From assembly GCA_963726135.1 (NCBI GenBank), contig CAVSBE010000003.1, forward strand, positions 62,001 through 126,000: a stretch of DNA of 64,000 nucleotides. The letters run 5' to 3'. The DNA comes from Bog-473 sp963726135. Its GTDB lineage: Bacteria; Actinomycetota; Acidimicrobiia; Acidimicrobiales; RAAP-2. The position numbers and the translations under genes are program-made. Numbering within the stretch: position 1 is the first letter of the stretch; each line of letters starts with the position of its first letter. The notes beneath the pieces are model-generated. The model saw only the letters and a list, made by a program, of their open reading frames with translations. It did not search any database and had not been told where the DNA came from. Shown in pieces: positions 34,039 to 43,691 of this stretch.

Positions 34039-35328
34039 ATGACGCACGACCTCAACCTTGCTGCCCTCGCCGTGGTCTCGGCGTGTGTCGTCGTCTGGGG
34101 TCTCGTCTCCGCGCGCTTCGAGCGCTGGAACGTGTCGGCCCCTATCGCCTTCGTCGTGCTCGGCCTGGCAGTCACGCACGGCCCCACCACCCTCATCCAC
34201 TTCAACCTGCACTCGTCGGGGATCAGGTCCCTCGCCGAGGTCACGCTCGCGCTCGTGCTCTTCGCCGACGCCTCCAGGGTCAACGCGCGTCAGCTTCGGG
34301 CCGACCTGGCACTCCCCGTCCGCCTCCTCGGCATCGGGCTGCCGCTGACCATCGGGGCGGGCGCCGCCCTCGCCGCCGGGCTCTTCTCCGGCGCGGGGCT
34401 CTGGGTGGCCGCCGCCGTCGGCGCGATCGTCGCCCCGACCGACGCCGCGTTGGGGGCGTCGATCATGGAGGACGAACGCGTCCCCACGGGCGTCCGCCGC
34501 GTGCTCAACGTGGAGAGCGGCCTCAACGACGGGATCGCGACCCCCTTCGTCAACCTCTTCGTGGCGGGCGCGGCCACGGCGGAGGCGGTGCACGGCGCGT
34601 CCTCGCTCACCAGCGCCGTGGCCGAACTCGTCGGTGGGGCTGGCATCGGCCTCGGGATCGGTCTCGCCGGTGCGGTGCTCCTGGCCCAGGCCCGCAAGCA
34701 CCAATGGAGCGCGCCCGGGTTCCGGCCCCTGGCCGTCCTTGCCCTGGCGCTCTTCGCCTATTCATCGTCGGTGCTGGCGGGCACGAACGGGTTCGTGGCC
34801 GCCTTCGTGGCCGGCATGACGTACGGGACCGTGTTCCCCCGCCACGACGACGAGCTGCTCGAGTTCTCGCAGGAGACGGGCACCCTCATGTCCCTGCTGG
34901 TCTGGTTCTTGTTCGGTGCCGCCATGCTCATCCCGGGCCTCGACGGCGCCACGTGGCGTGACGCGGTCTTCGCGGTGCTCGCGCTCACCGTCGTCCGTAT
35001 GCTTCCGGTCGCGGTCTCCCTCGCCGGCACCGGACTGGACCGCAGGACCGTGGCCTTCGTCGGGTGGTTCGGCCCACGCGGCCTGGCCAGCGTCGTGTTC
35101 GGCCTCATCGCCGTCGACACCCTCGCTCCGGCCGAAGCCAAGGTCGTCCTGGCCGCCGTGACGGTGACCGTCGCGTTGAGCGTGCTCCTGCACGGCATCA
35201 CCGCCTCGCCACTCGCAGCCCGCTACGGCAGGGCCGCCGCCCGACTCCACCCCGAGCGCCCCGAGCACGTCAGTAGGCGTCCCCTCACGACCCGCTCGCT
35301 GCTCCGGCGGGCGCCCACCGGTCGATAG
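34039..35328 (+). CDS. CPA1-type Na+(K+)/H+ antiporter
   Basis: A 429-residue transporter with about twelve membrane helices. The ATG at 34039 fits the first helix (LNLAALAVVSACVVVWGLVS); the longer frame upstream is low-complexity. Conserved elements are VAPTDAALGASIMEDERVPT, carrying the essential Asp of the PTDA motif, RRVLNVESGLNDGIATPFVN with the paired acidic site (ESGLND), and FVGWFGPRGLASVVFGLIAV near the C-terminus. These are the CPA1/NhaP-type signatures. It should exchange monovalent cations for protons at the cytoplasmic membrane. It lacks a long regulatory C-terminal tail. Confidence 0.88.
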   Translation: MTHDLNLAALAVVSACVVVWGLVSARFERWNVSAPIAFVVLGLAVTHGPTTLIHFNLHSSGIRSLAEVTLALVLFADASRVNARQLRADLALPVRLLGIGLPLTIGAGAALAAGLFSGAGLWVAAAVGAIVAPTDAALGASIMEDERVPTGVRRVLNVESGLNDGIATPFVNLFVAGAATAEAVHGASSLTSAVAELVGGAGIGLGIGLAGAVLLAQARKHQWSAPGFRPLAVLALALFAYSSSVLAGTNGFVAAFVAGMTYGTVFPRHDDELLEFSQETGTLMSLLVWFLFGAAMLIPGLDGATWRDAVFAVLALTVVRMLPVAVSLAGTGLDRRTVAFVGWFGPRGLASVVFGLIAVDTLAPAEAKVVLAAVTVTVALSVLLHGITASPLAARYGRAAARLHPERPEHVSRRPLTTRSLLRRAPTGR

Positions 35329-35390
35329 TCGCTGCGGCCACCCTGACACGGGCTATGCACGAGGGGCCGGTCATCCCCTCTCACGGTCGC

Positions 35391-35419
35391 GTTGCCACGG
35401 GCAACCGGATGGCAACCGG
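35391..35419 (+). promoter_or_regulatory. Repeat cluster in the leader of the GGDEF-EAL gene
   Basis: GGCAACCGG occurs at 35400-35408 and again at 35411-35419, an 11-bp (one helical turn) spacing, and GTTGCC at 35391-35396 forms an inverted repeat with the first copy. The cluster ends 36 bp before the preferred GTG start. This arrangement fits a transcription-factor site. The factor is unknown. Confidence 0.35.
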
Positions 35420-35454
35420 CGTCGGATGAGCATCAACCGAAATTGGACTGTGAC

Positions 35455-38046
35455 GTGGTATCAAAGGCGGGTAACACATTGCTGAAGCCGGAACTGCACG
35501 ACGCGGCGACGGCGAGGGGGAGACGACGGGTGCCGCACGCGGGAGCGCCTGAACCGACGAGCGCGTCGACGGCTGCATTGCCGTTCGACGAGGCTGGTTT
35601 TCTGACCGACGTCTTCTTGCATCTGCCTGACGGCATCGTCGTGGTCGACGCTGCGGGGCAGGTCGTATGGGGCAATCGCTCGGCCGAGCGGATGGTCGAG
35701 CGCTCCCTGGTCGACTGGCGGGGTCTGTCGAGCCTCGCCCTGGTGCACCCGGACGACCAGGAGTTCGTGCTGCGCGCGCTGACGAGCGTGCAGGACAAGG
35801 ATGTCGGCACACCCATTGAGATCCGGATCAAGGCAGCGTCGGGATGGCGCCTCGTCGAGATCGTGGGAACCACGTTGGAGTGGTTCGGCGAGAGCGTGGT
35901 CCTGCTCTGTCTGCGCGACCTGACGGAGCGCCGCCGGTTCGAGCTCGCCGGCGCACGCGAGGCCCGCTTCCGATCACTCGTGCACAACGCCGGCTCCGTC
36001 ATCATGCTGGTGTCGTCCGAGGGGATCGTCCAGTCGGTGTCGGGCGCGATGACGCGCCTCCTCGGACACGACCCCGAGTTGCTCGAGCACCGATCCCTGG
36101 CCGACGTCATCGCCCTGAGCGATCGGGCCGAATTCGACGCCGCTCTCGCCGCGTCGTGCGCAGCGACGGCATCCGGGCATCCGATCTCCGCCCGGGTCGG
36201 GATGCTGCGTCACGGTGGCGGCATCGTCCCGTTCGAACTGAGCATCGTGAACCTCATGGACGACCCGACCGTCGAGGGCCTCGTGATCTCCGCTCAGGAC
36301 GCCACGGCGCGGGTGTGCGCCGAGCTGGAACTGAGCGAGGCCCTCTCGCTCCTCACCGCGACGTTGGACGCCACTGCGGACGGCATCCTGGTGGTCGACA
36401 CCTCGGGGAAGATCACCAGCTTCAACCGCCGCTTCGCCGAGATCTGGCAGCTCCCCGAGGACATCCTCGCCAGCAGGGACGCGACAGCGGCGCTCGACTT
36501 CGTCCTCGACTACGTGGCCCACCCCGAGGCCTTCGTGACCAAGGTCCAGGAGCTCTTCGCGCACCCGGAGGTCGAGAGCTTCGACACCCTCGAGTTCACC
36601 GATGGCCGCGTCGTCGAGCGCCAATCCCGGCCCCAGCGGGTCGACGGCACCACCGTGGGCCGGGTGTGGAGCTTCCGCGACGTCACCGATCACAAACGCC
36701 TGGAAGAGGAGCTGGCGTACCGGGCGTTCCACGACTCGTTGACCGGGCTCGCCAACAAGGCGCTCTTCCAGGACCGGCTCGACCACGCGCTGGCGCGAGT
36801 CGAGCGGAGCGAGTCGCACCTCGCCGTCCTCTTCCTCGACCTCGACGACTTCAAGACCGTGAACGACAGCCTCGGGCACGGCGAGGGCGATCACCTGCTG
36901 CGCAGGGTGGCGACGACGCTCGTCGGGTGCCTCGGCGCATCGGACACGGCGGCGCGGCTGGGCGGCGACGAGTTCGCCGTCCTCATCGAAGACGTGCCGT
37001 CCCAGATCACGATCACCTCGCTGGCCCAGCGCATCCTGGACGCGCTGCGACCGCCCGTCCGGCTCGGGAGCAAGTCCGTCAGCTCGGCCGTCAGCATCGG
37101 CATCGCCTTCAACGAGCCCGGCACCACCAGCGAGCAGCTGCTGCGCAATGCCGACATCGCCATGTACAAGGCCAAGGGCCTCGGGAAGGACAGGTTCGAG
37201 GTCTTCGCCGACGAGATGCACGCCTCGGTGCTGGCGCGTCTCGAGCTGGAGGAGGACCTGCGCGAAGCGATCCTCCAGGGCGACCTCGCCGTGCACTACC
37301 AGCCCATCATCGATCTCAACGCGCACGGCGTGGTCGGGCTGGAGGCGCTGGTCCGGTGGTCACACCCGACGCGAGGGCTGGTCGGTCCCGCCGTGTTCGT
37401 GCCTTTGGCCGAGGAACTGGGTCTCATCGGCGAGATCGACTCCTTCGTGTTGCGTTCCGCATGCCGCCAGGCGCGGCAATGGCGTGACGAGTATCTCGGC
37501 AGGCCGGACCTGATGATCAGCGTGAACGTCTCGGCCCGCCAGCTCGTCGACCCGTCGCTGGCCGACCAGATCGCCGCCCAGATCGACGAGTGCGCCTTCG
37601 ATCCCCGGTCGTTGATCCTCGAGATCACCGAGAGCGCGATGCTCACCGACAACGACGCCACGGTGCACAACCTGACTGCGCTCCGGGCGCTCGGGGTGCG
37701 CATCGCACTGGACGACTTCGGCACGGGCTACTCGTCGTTCTCACACCTCGACCGGCTGCAGATCGACATCGTCAAGATCGACAAGTCCTTCGTGCAGGCG
37801 CTCGGCTCGTCGGACGACAGGCGGGGCCTGGCGGCCGCGATCGTGCAGCTGGCGCGGACCCTCGGCTACGAGGTCATTGCCGAGGGTGTCGAGGAGGCGG
37901 ACCAGGCCGAGAGCCTGCGGACTCTCGGGTGCGGCCTCGCTCAGGGCTACCACTTCTGCAGGCCGCTGGACGCCAAGTCCACGGGGCTGTTGCTCGGTTC
38001 GTACGACTCGCTCGTGCCGATGCTCGAGCGTCGCCGGAGTGCCTGA
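35455..38046 (+). CDS. PAS-PAS-PAS-GGDEF-EAL c-di-GMP turnover protein (soluble)
   Basis: About 863 residues; the GTG at 35455 is preferred, but a TTG at 35392 or later GTGs are possible. Three PAS-like sensor units are recognisable: FLHLPDGIVVVDAAGQVVWG, FRSLVHNAGSVIMLVSSEGI and ATLDATADGILVVDTSGKIT. The GGDEF domain is intact (RLGGDEFAVLIED at about 36958-36996) and so is the EAL domain (GLEALVRWSHP at about 37336, DDFGTGYSSFSHL and KIDKSFV). Both diguanylate cyclase and phosphodiesterase activities are therefore possible. No membrane segment is seen, so it senses a cytoplasmic cue. It is monocistronic, followed by an SGNH hydrolase gene 49 bp downstream. Confidence 0.92.
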   Translation: MVSKAGNTLLKPELHDAATARGRRRVPHAGAPEPTSASTAALPFDEAGFLTDVFLHLPDGIVVVDAAGQVVWGNRSAERMVERSLVDWRGLSSLALVHPDDQEFVLRALTSVQDKDVGTPIEIRIKAASGWRLVEIVGTTLEWFGESVVLLCLRDLTERRRFELAGAREARFRSLVHNAGSVIMLVSSEGIVQSVSGAMTRLLGHDPELLEHRSLADVIALSDRAEFDAALAASCAATASGHPISARVGMLRHGGGIVPFELSIVNLMDDPTVEGLVISAQDATARVCAELELSEALSLLTATLDATADGILVVDTSGKITSFNRRFAEIWQLPEDILASRDATAALDFVLDYVAHPEAFVTKVQELFAHPEVESFDTLEFTDGRVVERQSRPQRVDGTTVGRVWSFRDVTDHKRLEEELAYRAFHDSLTGLANKALFQDRLDHALARVERSESHLAVLFLDLDDFKTVNDSLGHGEGDHLLRRVATTLVGCLGASDTAARLGGDEFAVLIEDVPSQITITSLAQRILDALRPPVRLGSKSVSSAVSIGIAFNEPGTTSEQLLRNADIAMYKAKGLGKDRFEVFADEMHASVLARLELEEDLREAILQGDLAVHYQPIIDLNAHGVVGLEALVRWSHPTRGLVGPAVFVPLAEELGLIGEIDSFVLRSACRQARQWRDEYLGRPDLMISVNVSARQLVDPSLADQIAAQIDECAFDPRSLILEITESAMLTDNDATVHNLTALRALGVRIALDDFGTGYSSFSHLDRLQIDIVKIDKSFVQALGSSDDRRGLAAAIVQLARTLGYEVIAEGVEEADQAESLRTLGCGLAQGYHFCRPLDAKSTGLLLGSYDSLVPMLERRRSA

Positions 38047-38095
38047 GCGGGCCTTGTCACCCGACAACGGGGTGCGGATGGGACATCATGGAGCC

Positions 38096-38977
38096 ATGCG
38101 GACTCGGGTGTTGGCCGTCGTCGCCCTCGCGGCCCTGGCGACCGCCCTCCTCCCGGCTCTGGCTCAGGCCCGCACGCCGGCACCCACCTACTACGTGTCA
38201 CTCGGCGACTCCTACTCGGTCGGCTACCAACCCGGGCTCGGATCGACGCCCGGCTACACCGTCTACGTGGCGAAGCGGACACATCTGACGCTGGCCAACT
38301 TCGGCTGCGCGGGGGCCACCACCACATCGATCCTCAACACCGTCGGGTGTCCCGACGTCCTGCCCCACACGGCGGGGGGGATGGCCTACCCGACGACGAC
38401 GCAGATCGCCGCGGCCGAGGGCTTCCTCACGGCCCACCGCGGTCACATCGGGCTCATCACGGTCACTATCGGGGGCAACGATGTGACCGCGTGCGCGCTC
38501 AAGCCGAACCCCGTCAGCTGTGTGGGCGCTGTCGTGAGCGGCATCACGACCAACGTCACGGCGCTGGCGTCGGACCTGCGCTCGGCGGCGGGCCCGGGGG
38601 TTCCCATCATCGGCCTGACCTATCCCGATGTCATCCTGGGCGCATATGTCTTCCCCAGCCAGTCGCCGTCCGCCGCCGCGACCTCCCTGGCGAACGTGTC
38701 GGTGGTTGCCTTCAAGACGCTCATCAACCCGGCCCTGTCCAAGGCCTACGCGCAGTCCTCCGGGTCGTTCGTCGACGTGACGGCCGCCACCGGCGCCTAC
38801 ACCTCGCTCAAGCGGACCGTGCACACGTCGGCCTACGGGACCATTCCCGTGCCGGTGGCCACCGTCTGCGCACTCACCTGGTTCTGCGCCAAGGGCAACA
38901 TCCACGCCAAGACGGCCGGCTACACGTTGATCGGGAAGTTGGTGGTGGCGCGGTACGCCAACCTCCGGCACGCGTAG
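38096..38977 (+). CDS. Secreted SGNH/GDSL hydrolase
   Basis: A 293-residue exported esterase. ATG 38096 gives a clean signal peptide (RTRVLAVVALAALATALLPA, cut after AQA); the in-frame ATG at 38078 would add six residues. The block I motif is YYVSLGDSYSVGYQP with the nucleophile Ser in GDS, block II Gly in ANFGCAGATTT, and block III Asn in VTIGGNDVTAC. The His/Asp block V is probably within CAKGNIHAKTAGY. This places it with the actinobacterial SGNH lipases/esterases. Substrate unknown. It is followed after 14 bp by an alpha/beta hydrolase gene. Confidence 0.88.
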   Translation: MRTRVLAVVALAALATALLPALAQARTPAPTYYVSLGDSYSVGYQPGLGSTPGYTVYVAKRTHLTLANFGCAGATTTSILNTVGCPDVLPHTAGGMAYPTTTQIAAAEGFLTAHRGHIGLITVTIGGNDVTACALKPNPVSCVGAVVSGITTNVTALASDLRSAAGPGVPIIGLTYPDVILGAYVFPSQSPSAAATSLANVSVVAFKTLINPALSKAYAQSSGSFVDVTAATGAYTSLKRTVHTSAYGTIPVPVATVCALTWFCAKGNIHAKTAGYTLIGKLVVARYANLRHA

Positions 38978-38991
38978 GGGCGCTCTGTCAC

Positions 38992-39740
38992 GTGGCCCTC
39001 ATCGTTCTCGTCCACGGCGCCTTCAACGAGCTCTGGGGCCCCGCGAGCTTCACGCCCGGTGGGTTCCCGCCCTGCGCGACGGCCTGTGGAGCGCAGGCAC
39101 CGATGTCGAGCCCGAGCACGTGGCCGTCTCCTTCTACGGCGACCTCTTCCGGCACGATCCCGAGTCCGAGGAGGCTCCGGACGAGGCGGGGCGCGCCGGG
39201 GTGGCCGACATGCTCCACGAGACGCTCGGGGACGACGTGCTGGCCACGTTGTCGCAGGCCGCGGGAAAGGCGACCTTCGAGCGCACGGTGGACCTGGTCG
39301 GCACCCTGATGACCAAGCCGGACCTGCGACAGAACGTCCAGCGAAGGGTGGCCGAAACGGTGCAACCCGACACCCGCATCATCGTCGCCCACTCTCTCGG
39401 CACCATCGTCACCTACAACGCGCTGGTGGCCCACCCCGAGTGGGAGATCGACACCCTCGTCACCTTGGGTTCCCCGCTCGGGTCACCGATGCTCGTCAAG
39501 ACGATGGTCCACCGTGACGAGGACGGCGCCCCGCTCTGGCCGGGCTCGGTCAAGCACTGGGTCAACATCGCCGCCGTCGGCGACCACGCCTGCGCGGAGC
39601 CCCGGCTCTCCACCATCTTCGGTGACCGAGTCGTCGACCGCCTGGTCGACAACGGCCACCGGGCGCACGACCCGCAGCCCTACATGAACAACCGCACGAC
39701 CGGCTCGGTGCTGGCCGAGGCGATCGCTCGCTCGCGCTGA
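38992..39740 (+). CDS. Alpha/beta hydrolase, frameshifted
   Basis: From GTG 38992 the frame reads ALIVLVHGAFNELWGPASFT, then breaks; the protein continues as RWVPALRDGLWSAGTDVEPE and HVAVSFYGDLFRHD in the neighbouring frame. One missing base near 39050-39060 joins them into 249 residues. The nucleophile elbow IIVAHSLGTIVTYNAL (AHSLG) and the oxyanion VHGAF loop are intact; a late acidic residue and His (NGHRAHDPQPYM) may complete the triad. The family is an unassigned alpha/beta hydrolase similar to actinobacterial predicted lipases. It may be cotranscribed with the upstream SGNH hydrolase. Confidence 0.75.
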
Positions 39741-39750
39741 TCGTGGGTGG

Positions 39751-39769
39751 CACGCCCTCAGACGGCGTG
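39751..39769 (+). terminator. Possible weak hairpin terminator
   Basis: CACGCC and GGCGTG form a 6-bp stem with a 7-base loop 10 bp after the hydrolase stop. No T-run follows, so factor-independent termination is doubtful. Confidence 0.25.
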
Positions 39770-39815
39770 GGACACTGACCGCCCAGCGTCGTAGGGAGCA
39801 TCGGGGGGTCCGCGC

Positions 39816-40850
39816 ATGAAGGCCTTGCAGGTCACAGCCCATGGTCGGCCGGGCGAGGTTCTCGCCGTCCGCGAGATCGACCGCCCGGAGCCCGAGGCCG
39901 GCGAGGTCCGCGTCAAGGTCGGAGCGGCCTCGCTGAACTTCAACGACATCGACCGCTGCCGGGGGAACCTGGTTTCGGTGCCGACGCCGCCGCCCTTCAC
40001 CCTCGGGATGGACGTCTGCGGGGTGGTCGACGCTGCCGGCGAGGGCGCGCAGTCGTGGCTCGGCACGCGGGTGGTCGCCATCACCAAGACCGCGCTGGGG
40101 GGCATCGCCGAGTACGCCATCGCCCCGGCCGTCTCGGTGTTCGACGCCCCTGAGCACCTCGACGACGCCGAGGGTGCTGCGTTCATCCTCCCCTTCCAGA
40201 CCTCGCACCTGGCGCTCTTCCGGCGCGGCCGCCTGGCCGCCGGCGAGACGCTGGTCGTGCACTCGGCCGCCAGCGGGCTCGGCACGGCCGGGATCCAGCT
40301 CGGCAAGGCGGCCGGCGCGCGGGTGATCGCCGTCGCCGGCGGGGCGGAGAAGGGGGCGCTGTGCACCGAGCTCGGAGCCGATCTGGTCGTCGACCACAAG
40401 AGCGAGGACTTCGTCGAGGTGGTGCTGGGCGACACGGAGGACCGCGGCGCGGACGTGGTGTACGACCTCGCCGGGGGCGACTTCGTGGAGCGCTCGTGGC
40501 GCTGCACGTCCCGGGGCGGGCGCTACCTGGCCGTCGGCTTCGCCGACGACGACGCCAACGGCATGACGGGACGCCCGCTGCGCATGGGCTGCATCGGCAA
40601 CATCGACATCGTGTGCGTCATGGTGGCCTGGGCCGGGTCAGTCGATCCCGGCATGCGCCGCTTCGGCTTCAACCCCTTCGGACGCGACGTGGCCGACGAG
40701 ATCCACGCCGACCTCCTCCGCCTGGTCGACAAGGAGCTGATCCACCCCTATGTGGGCCGCCTGGTCTCCATGGAGGAGGCGGGCGCCGCGCTCGACGACC
40801 ATGAGGATCGTCGCAGCCTGGGCCGGACGGTCGTCGAGGTATCCGCTTGA
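39816..40850 (+). CDS. MDR-family NADPH:quinone oxidoreductase-like protein
   Basis: A 344-residue zinc-independent medium-chain dehydrogenase. It opens KALQVTAHGRPGEVLAVREI, has a GroES-like N-terminal half (SLNFNDIDRCRG, FTLGMDVCGVVDAAGEG) and a Rossmann half with LVVHSAASGLGTAGIQLGKA (nucleotide loop) and LGADLVVDHKSEDF. No catalytic zinc ligands are present. Such proteins reduce quinones or enoyl-CoA/ene-type substrates with NADPH. The stop overlaps the TTG start of a sulfotransferase gene by 4 bp, so the two are translationally coupled and probably act on related metabolites. Confidence 0.88.
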   Translation: MKALQVTAHGRPGEVLAVREIDRPEPEAGEVRVKVGAASLNFNDIDRCRGNLVSVPTPPPFTLGMDVCGVVDAAGEGAQSWLGTRVVAITKTALGGIAEYAIAPAVSVFDAPEHLDDAEGAAFILPFQTSHLALFRRGRLAAGETLVVHSAASGLGTAGIQLGKAAGARVIAVAGGAEKGALCTELGADLVVDHKSEDFVEVVLGDTEDRGADVVYDLAGGDFVERSWRCTSRGGRYLAVGFADDDANGMTGRPLRMGCIGNIDIVCVMVAWAGSVDPGMRRFGFNPFGRDVADEIHADLLRLVDKELIHPYVGRLVSMEEAGAALDDHEDRRSLGRTVVEVSA

Positions 40851-42109
40851 CCGACGTCGCCTACACGTGGCGCGACTCGGAGCTGCGCGCCTTCCCGCTG
40901 CGTGCGCTGAACGGGGTCGGCGCCCAGTTCGAACGGTTCGGGCGGACCTTCCCCTCGCTGAAACCCGATTCGATCGTCGCCGCCTCCGTGAAGGCGGCCG
41001 GCTCGGATGGTCTGGGGAGCGACAGCTTCCGCGAACCGCTCGAGGTGTTCCTCGGCGCCTGCGAGACGGAGGCCGACCTGAGCACCTTCGGGCGCATCCT
41101 GGTGTCCAAGATGCTCGCCGGCTCGCTGGCCAACCGCATCGCTCTGCACGAGTGGGCGACGGCCCATCCCGAGGTGCGCAAGGAGCGGATCACGGGCCCA
41201 TGGGTCATCGTCGGGCTCCCGCGCACCGGCACCAGCCTGCTCTCCATGCTGCTCGGGCTCGACCCCGTGGCACGGCCACTCCTGCAGTGGGAGGCGTCCC
41301 ACCCCGTCCCCCCGCCGACGCTCGAAGGGGCCGACGAGGATCCGCGGATCGCGGAGGCGGCCAAGAACCTCGAGGGCCTGATGAAGCTCAACCCGCCGCT
41401 CAAGGCGATGCACCCCTTCGGGGCCACGATGCCCGAGGAGTGCGTGGCGCTCTTCATGTACGACGTCCGCTCGCTGGCCCTCGAGACCCAGGCCCACGTC
41501 CCCAGCTACGCCCGTTGGCTCGAGCGCTGCGACATGGCGCCGGCCTACGCGCAGCACCGGTTGGCTCTCCAGACCCTCCAGTCCCGACAACCGACAGAGT
41601 GCTGGGTCCTCAAGACGCCCTACCACCTCTGGCACCTCGACGCGCTGCTCGGCGCCTACCCCGACGCCCGCATCATCTGGACCCACCGCGACCCGGGCCC
41701 CGTCGTCAGCTCTCTGGCGAGCCTGGCGAATGCGGGGCAGCGGCCGCTCACCCGCCGGACCGATCCCCGGCCGACGGCCAATGAATGGAAGCGCAAGTGC
41801 CACTTCGCGCTCGACTCGGCGATGACGTTCGACGAGACCTCCGAGGGACCCTGGTGCCAGCACCTCCAGTACGAAGACCTCATGGCGGCCCCCATCGATG
41901 CGGTCCGCCGGCTCTACGCCCACGTCGGTGGCGAGGTGACCGACCTGCACGCCCGGCGCATGCGCTCCTTCCTCGACCACCGGCCCAAGGACGCCTTCGG
42001 CACACACCGCTACGACCCGGCCGACTTCGGCTGGAGCTACCCGGACCTGGCCGAGGAATTCAAGGAGTACACGAACCGCTATCGGATCCCCTCAGAGCTC
42101 CGAGGTTGA
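40847..42109 (+). CDS. Sulfotransferase-family protein
   Basis: A 420-residue protein starting at TTG 40847, within the TTGA overlap with the MDR gene. The PAPS-binding 5'-phosphosulfate loop is WVIVGLPRTGTSLLSMLLGL; the 3'-phosphate region is YPDARIIWTHRDPGPVVSSL. Other features are CWVLKTPYHLWHLDALLGAY and a C-terminal HRPKDAFGTHRYDPADFGWS. This matches the Sulfotransfer_3 group common in Actinobacteria and mycobacteria, which sulfate lipids or small alcohols. Acceptor unknown. The coupled quinone-reductase-like protein suggests a two-step modification. Confidence 0.85.
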   Translation: MTDVAYTWRDSELRAFPLRALNGVGAQFERFGRTFPSLKPDSIVAASVKAAGSDGLGSDSFREPLEVFLGACETEADLSTFGRILVSKMLAGSLANRIALHEWATAHPEVRKERITGPWVIVGLPRTGTSLLSMLLGLDPVARPLLQWEASHPVPPPTLEGADEDPRIAEAAKNLEGLMKLNPPLKAMHPFGATMPEECVALFMYDVRSLALETQAHVPSYARWLERCDMAPAYAQHRLALQTLQSRQPTECWVLKTPYHLWHLDALLGAYPDARIIWTHRDPGPVVSSLASLANAGQRPLTRRTDPRPTANEWKRKCHFALDSAMTFDETSEGPWCQHLQYEDLMAAPIDAVRRLYAHVGGEVTDLHARRMRSFLDHRPKDAFGTHRYDPADFGWSYPDLAEEFKEYTNRYRIPSELRG

Positions 42110-42170
42110 TCGCCGGGCGGGAAACCGCTGTGTCCGCGGCCCCCACACTCCCCCGCGTCAGAGCACAGAT

Positions 42171-42187
42171 TCACCCCCATAGGGTGA
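42171..42187 (+). promoter_or_regulatory. Palindrome upstream of the catalase gene
   Basis: TCACCC and GGGTGA form a perfect 6-bp inverted repeat around CCATA, 34 bp before the catalase ATG. It may be an operator for a peroxide or metal regulator; no regulator gene is adjacent. Confidence 0.35.
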
Positions 42188-42220
42188 CGACCACCCTGGA
42201 AAATGGAGGAAGGTGCAGCC

Positions 42221-43674
42221 ATGGCCGGTGACAGCCCTCAGCCCACGACCACTGACGCCGGGATCCCGGTCCCGAGCGACGAGTTCTCGCTGACGGTCGG
42301 TCCGGACGGACCGATCCTGCTGCAGGACCACTATCTCATTGAGCAGATGGCGAACTTCAACCGAGAACGAATCCCCGAACGCCAGCCGCATGCCAAGGGC
42401 GGCGGGGCCTTCGGCCACTTCGAGGTCACGGCCGATGTCACGCGCGTTCACCAAGGCCGCCGTGTTCCAGCCCGGCACGAAGACGGACACCCTGATCCGC
42501 TTCTCCACCGTGGCCGGGGAGCGGGGCAGCCCGGACACGTGGCGTGATCCCCGTGGCTTCGCGCTGAAGTTCTACACGTCCGAGGGCAACTACGACATGG
42601 TCGGCAACAACACGCCCGTCTTCTTCCTCAGAGACCCGATGAAGTTCCAGCATTTCATCCGCTCGCAGAAGCGCCGGGCCGACTCCGACCTGCGCGACCA
42701 CGACATGCAGTGGGACTTCTGGACGCTGTCGCCTGAGTCGGCCCACCAGGTGACGTGGCTCATGGGCGACCGCGGTATCCCGCGGACGTGGCGACACATG
42801 AACGGCTACTCCAGCCACACCTACATGTGGGTCAACGCCGAGGGCGAGCGATTCTGGGTGAAGTACCACTTCAAGACGGATCAAGGCATCGAGTTCCTGA
42901 CCCAGGAGGACGCAGACCGCATCGCGGGCGAGGACGGCGACTTCCACCGGCGCGACCTGTTCAGCGCGATCGAGCGCGGCGAGTACCCGAGTTGGACGCT
43001 GCGGGTCCAGCTCATGCCGTTCGAAGAGGCCAGGACCTACCGTTTCAACCCGTTCGACCTCACCAAGGTCTGGCCCCACGAGGACTACCCGTTGCACGAG
43101 GTCGGTCGCCTCGACGCTCGACCGCAACCCGACCGACTTCCACACCGAGATCGAGCAGGCGGCCTTCGAGCCCAACAACCTCGTGCCGGGGATCGGCGTC
43201 AGCCCGGACAAGATGCTGCTCGCCCGCGTCTTCTCCTATGCCGACGCCCACCGGGCCCGGATCGGGGTCAATTACAAGCAGATCCCGGTGAACGCGCCGA
43301 AGGCGCCCGTGCACAGCTACAGCAAGGACGGGGCGATGCGCATGCAAAACGTCTCGGACCCCGTGTACGCGCCGAACTCGAAGGGCGGGCCGAAGGCCGA
43401 TCCCGTGCGCTACCCGTACGTGGAGAGGTGGGAGGCCGACGGCGAGTTCGTCCACTCGGCCTACACACTGCGCCGGGAGGACGACGACTGGGGCCAACCC
43501 GGCACGCTCGTCCGCGACGTCCTGGACGACGCGGCCCGCGACCGCCTGGTCGCCAATGTCGTCGGGCACCTCGGCGACGGCGTGTCCGCACCGGTGCTGG
43601 AGCGTGCGTTCGAGTACTGGCGCAACATCGACAAGGAGATCGGTGATCGCATCGCCAACAGCTTCGGGCCGTAG
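42221..43674 (+). CDS. katA: Monofunctional haem catalase, two frameshifts
   Basis: The ATG at 42221 follows a strong GGAGGAAGG site. The distal His lies in RIPERQPHAKGGGAFGHFEV, the catalytic Asn in DMVGNNTPVFFLRDPMKF, and the haem-ligand Tyr in ARVFSYADAHRARIG. The motifs lie in three successive frames. Extra single bases near 42436-42444 (before AFTKAAVFQPGTKT) and 43108-43116 (before LDRNPTDFHTEIEQ) account for this, and removal gives 483 residues, the usual small-subunit catalase length. It decomposes hydrogen peroxide in the cytoplasm. Because every catalytic residue survives, sequence error is more likely than inactivation. Confidence 0.88.
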
Positions 43675-43691
43675 ATCCACCGCCACGGAGA

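Noticed and set aside
42380..42410. Unusual QP before the catalytic His of catalase
   Set aside because: The two residues before HAKG vary in the family, so this is not a missing key residue.
42221..43674. Catalase as a true pseudogene
   Set aside because: All catalytic residues are intact and two single extra bases explain the breaks, matching the error pattern elsewhere in the window.
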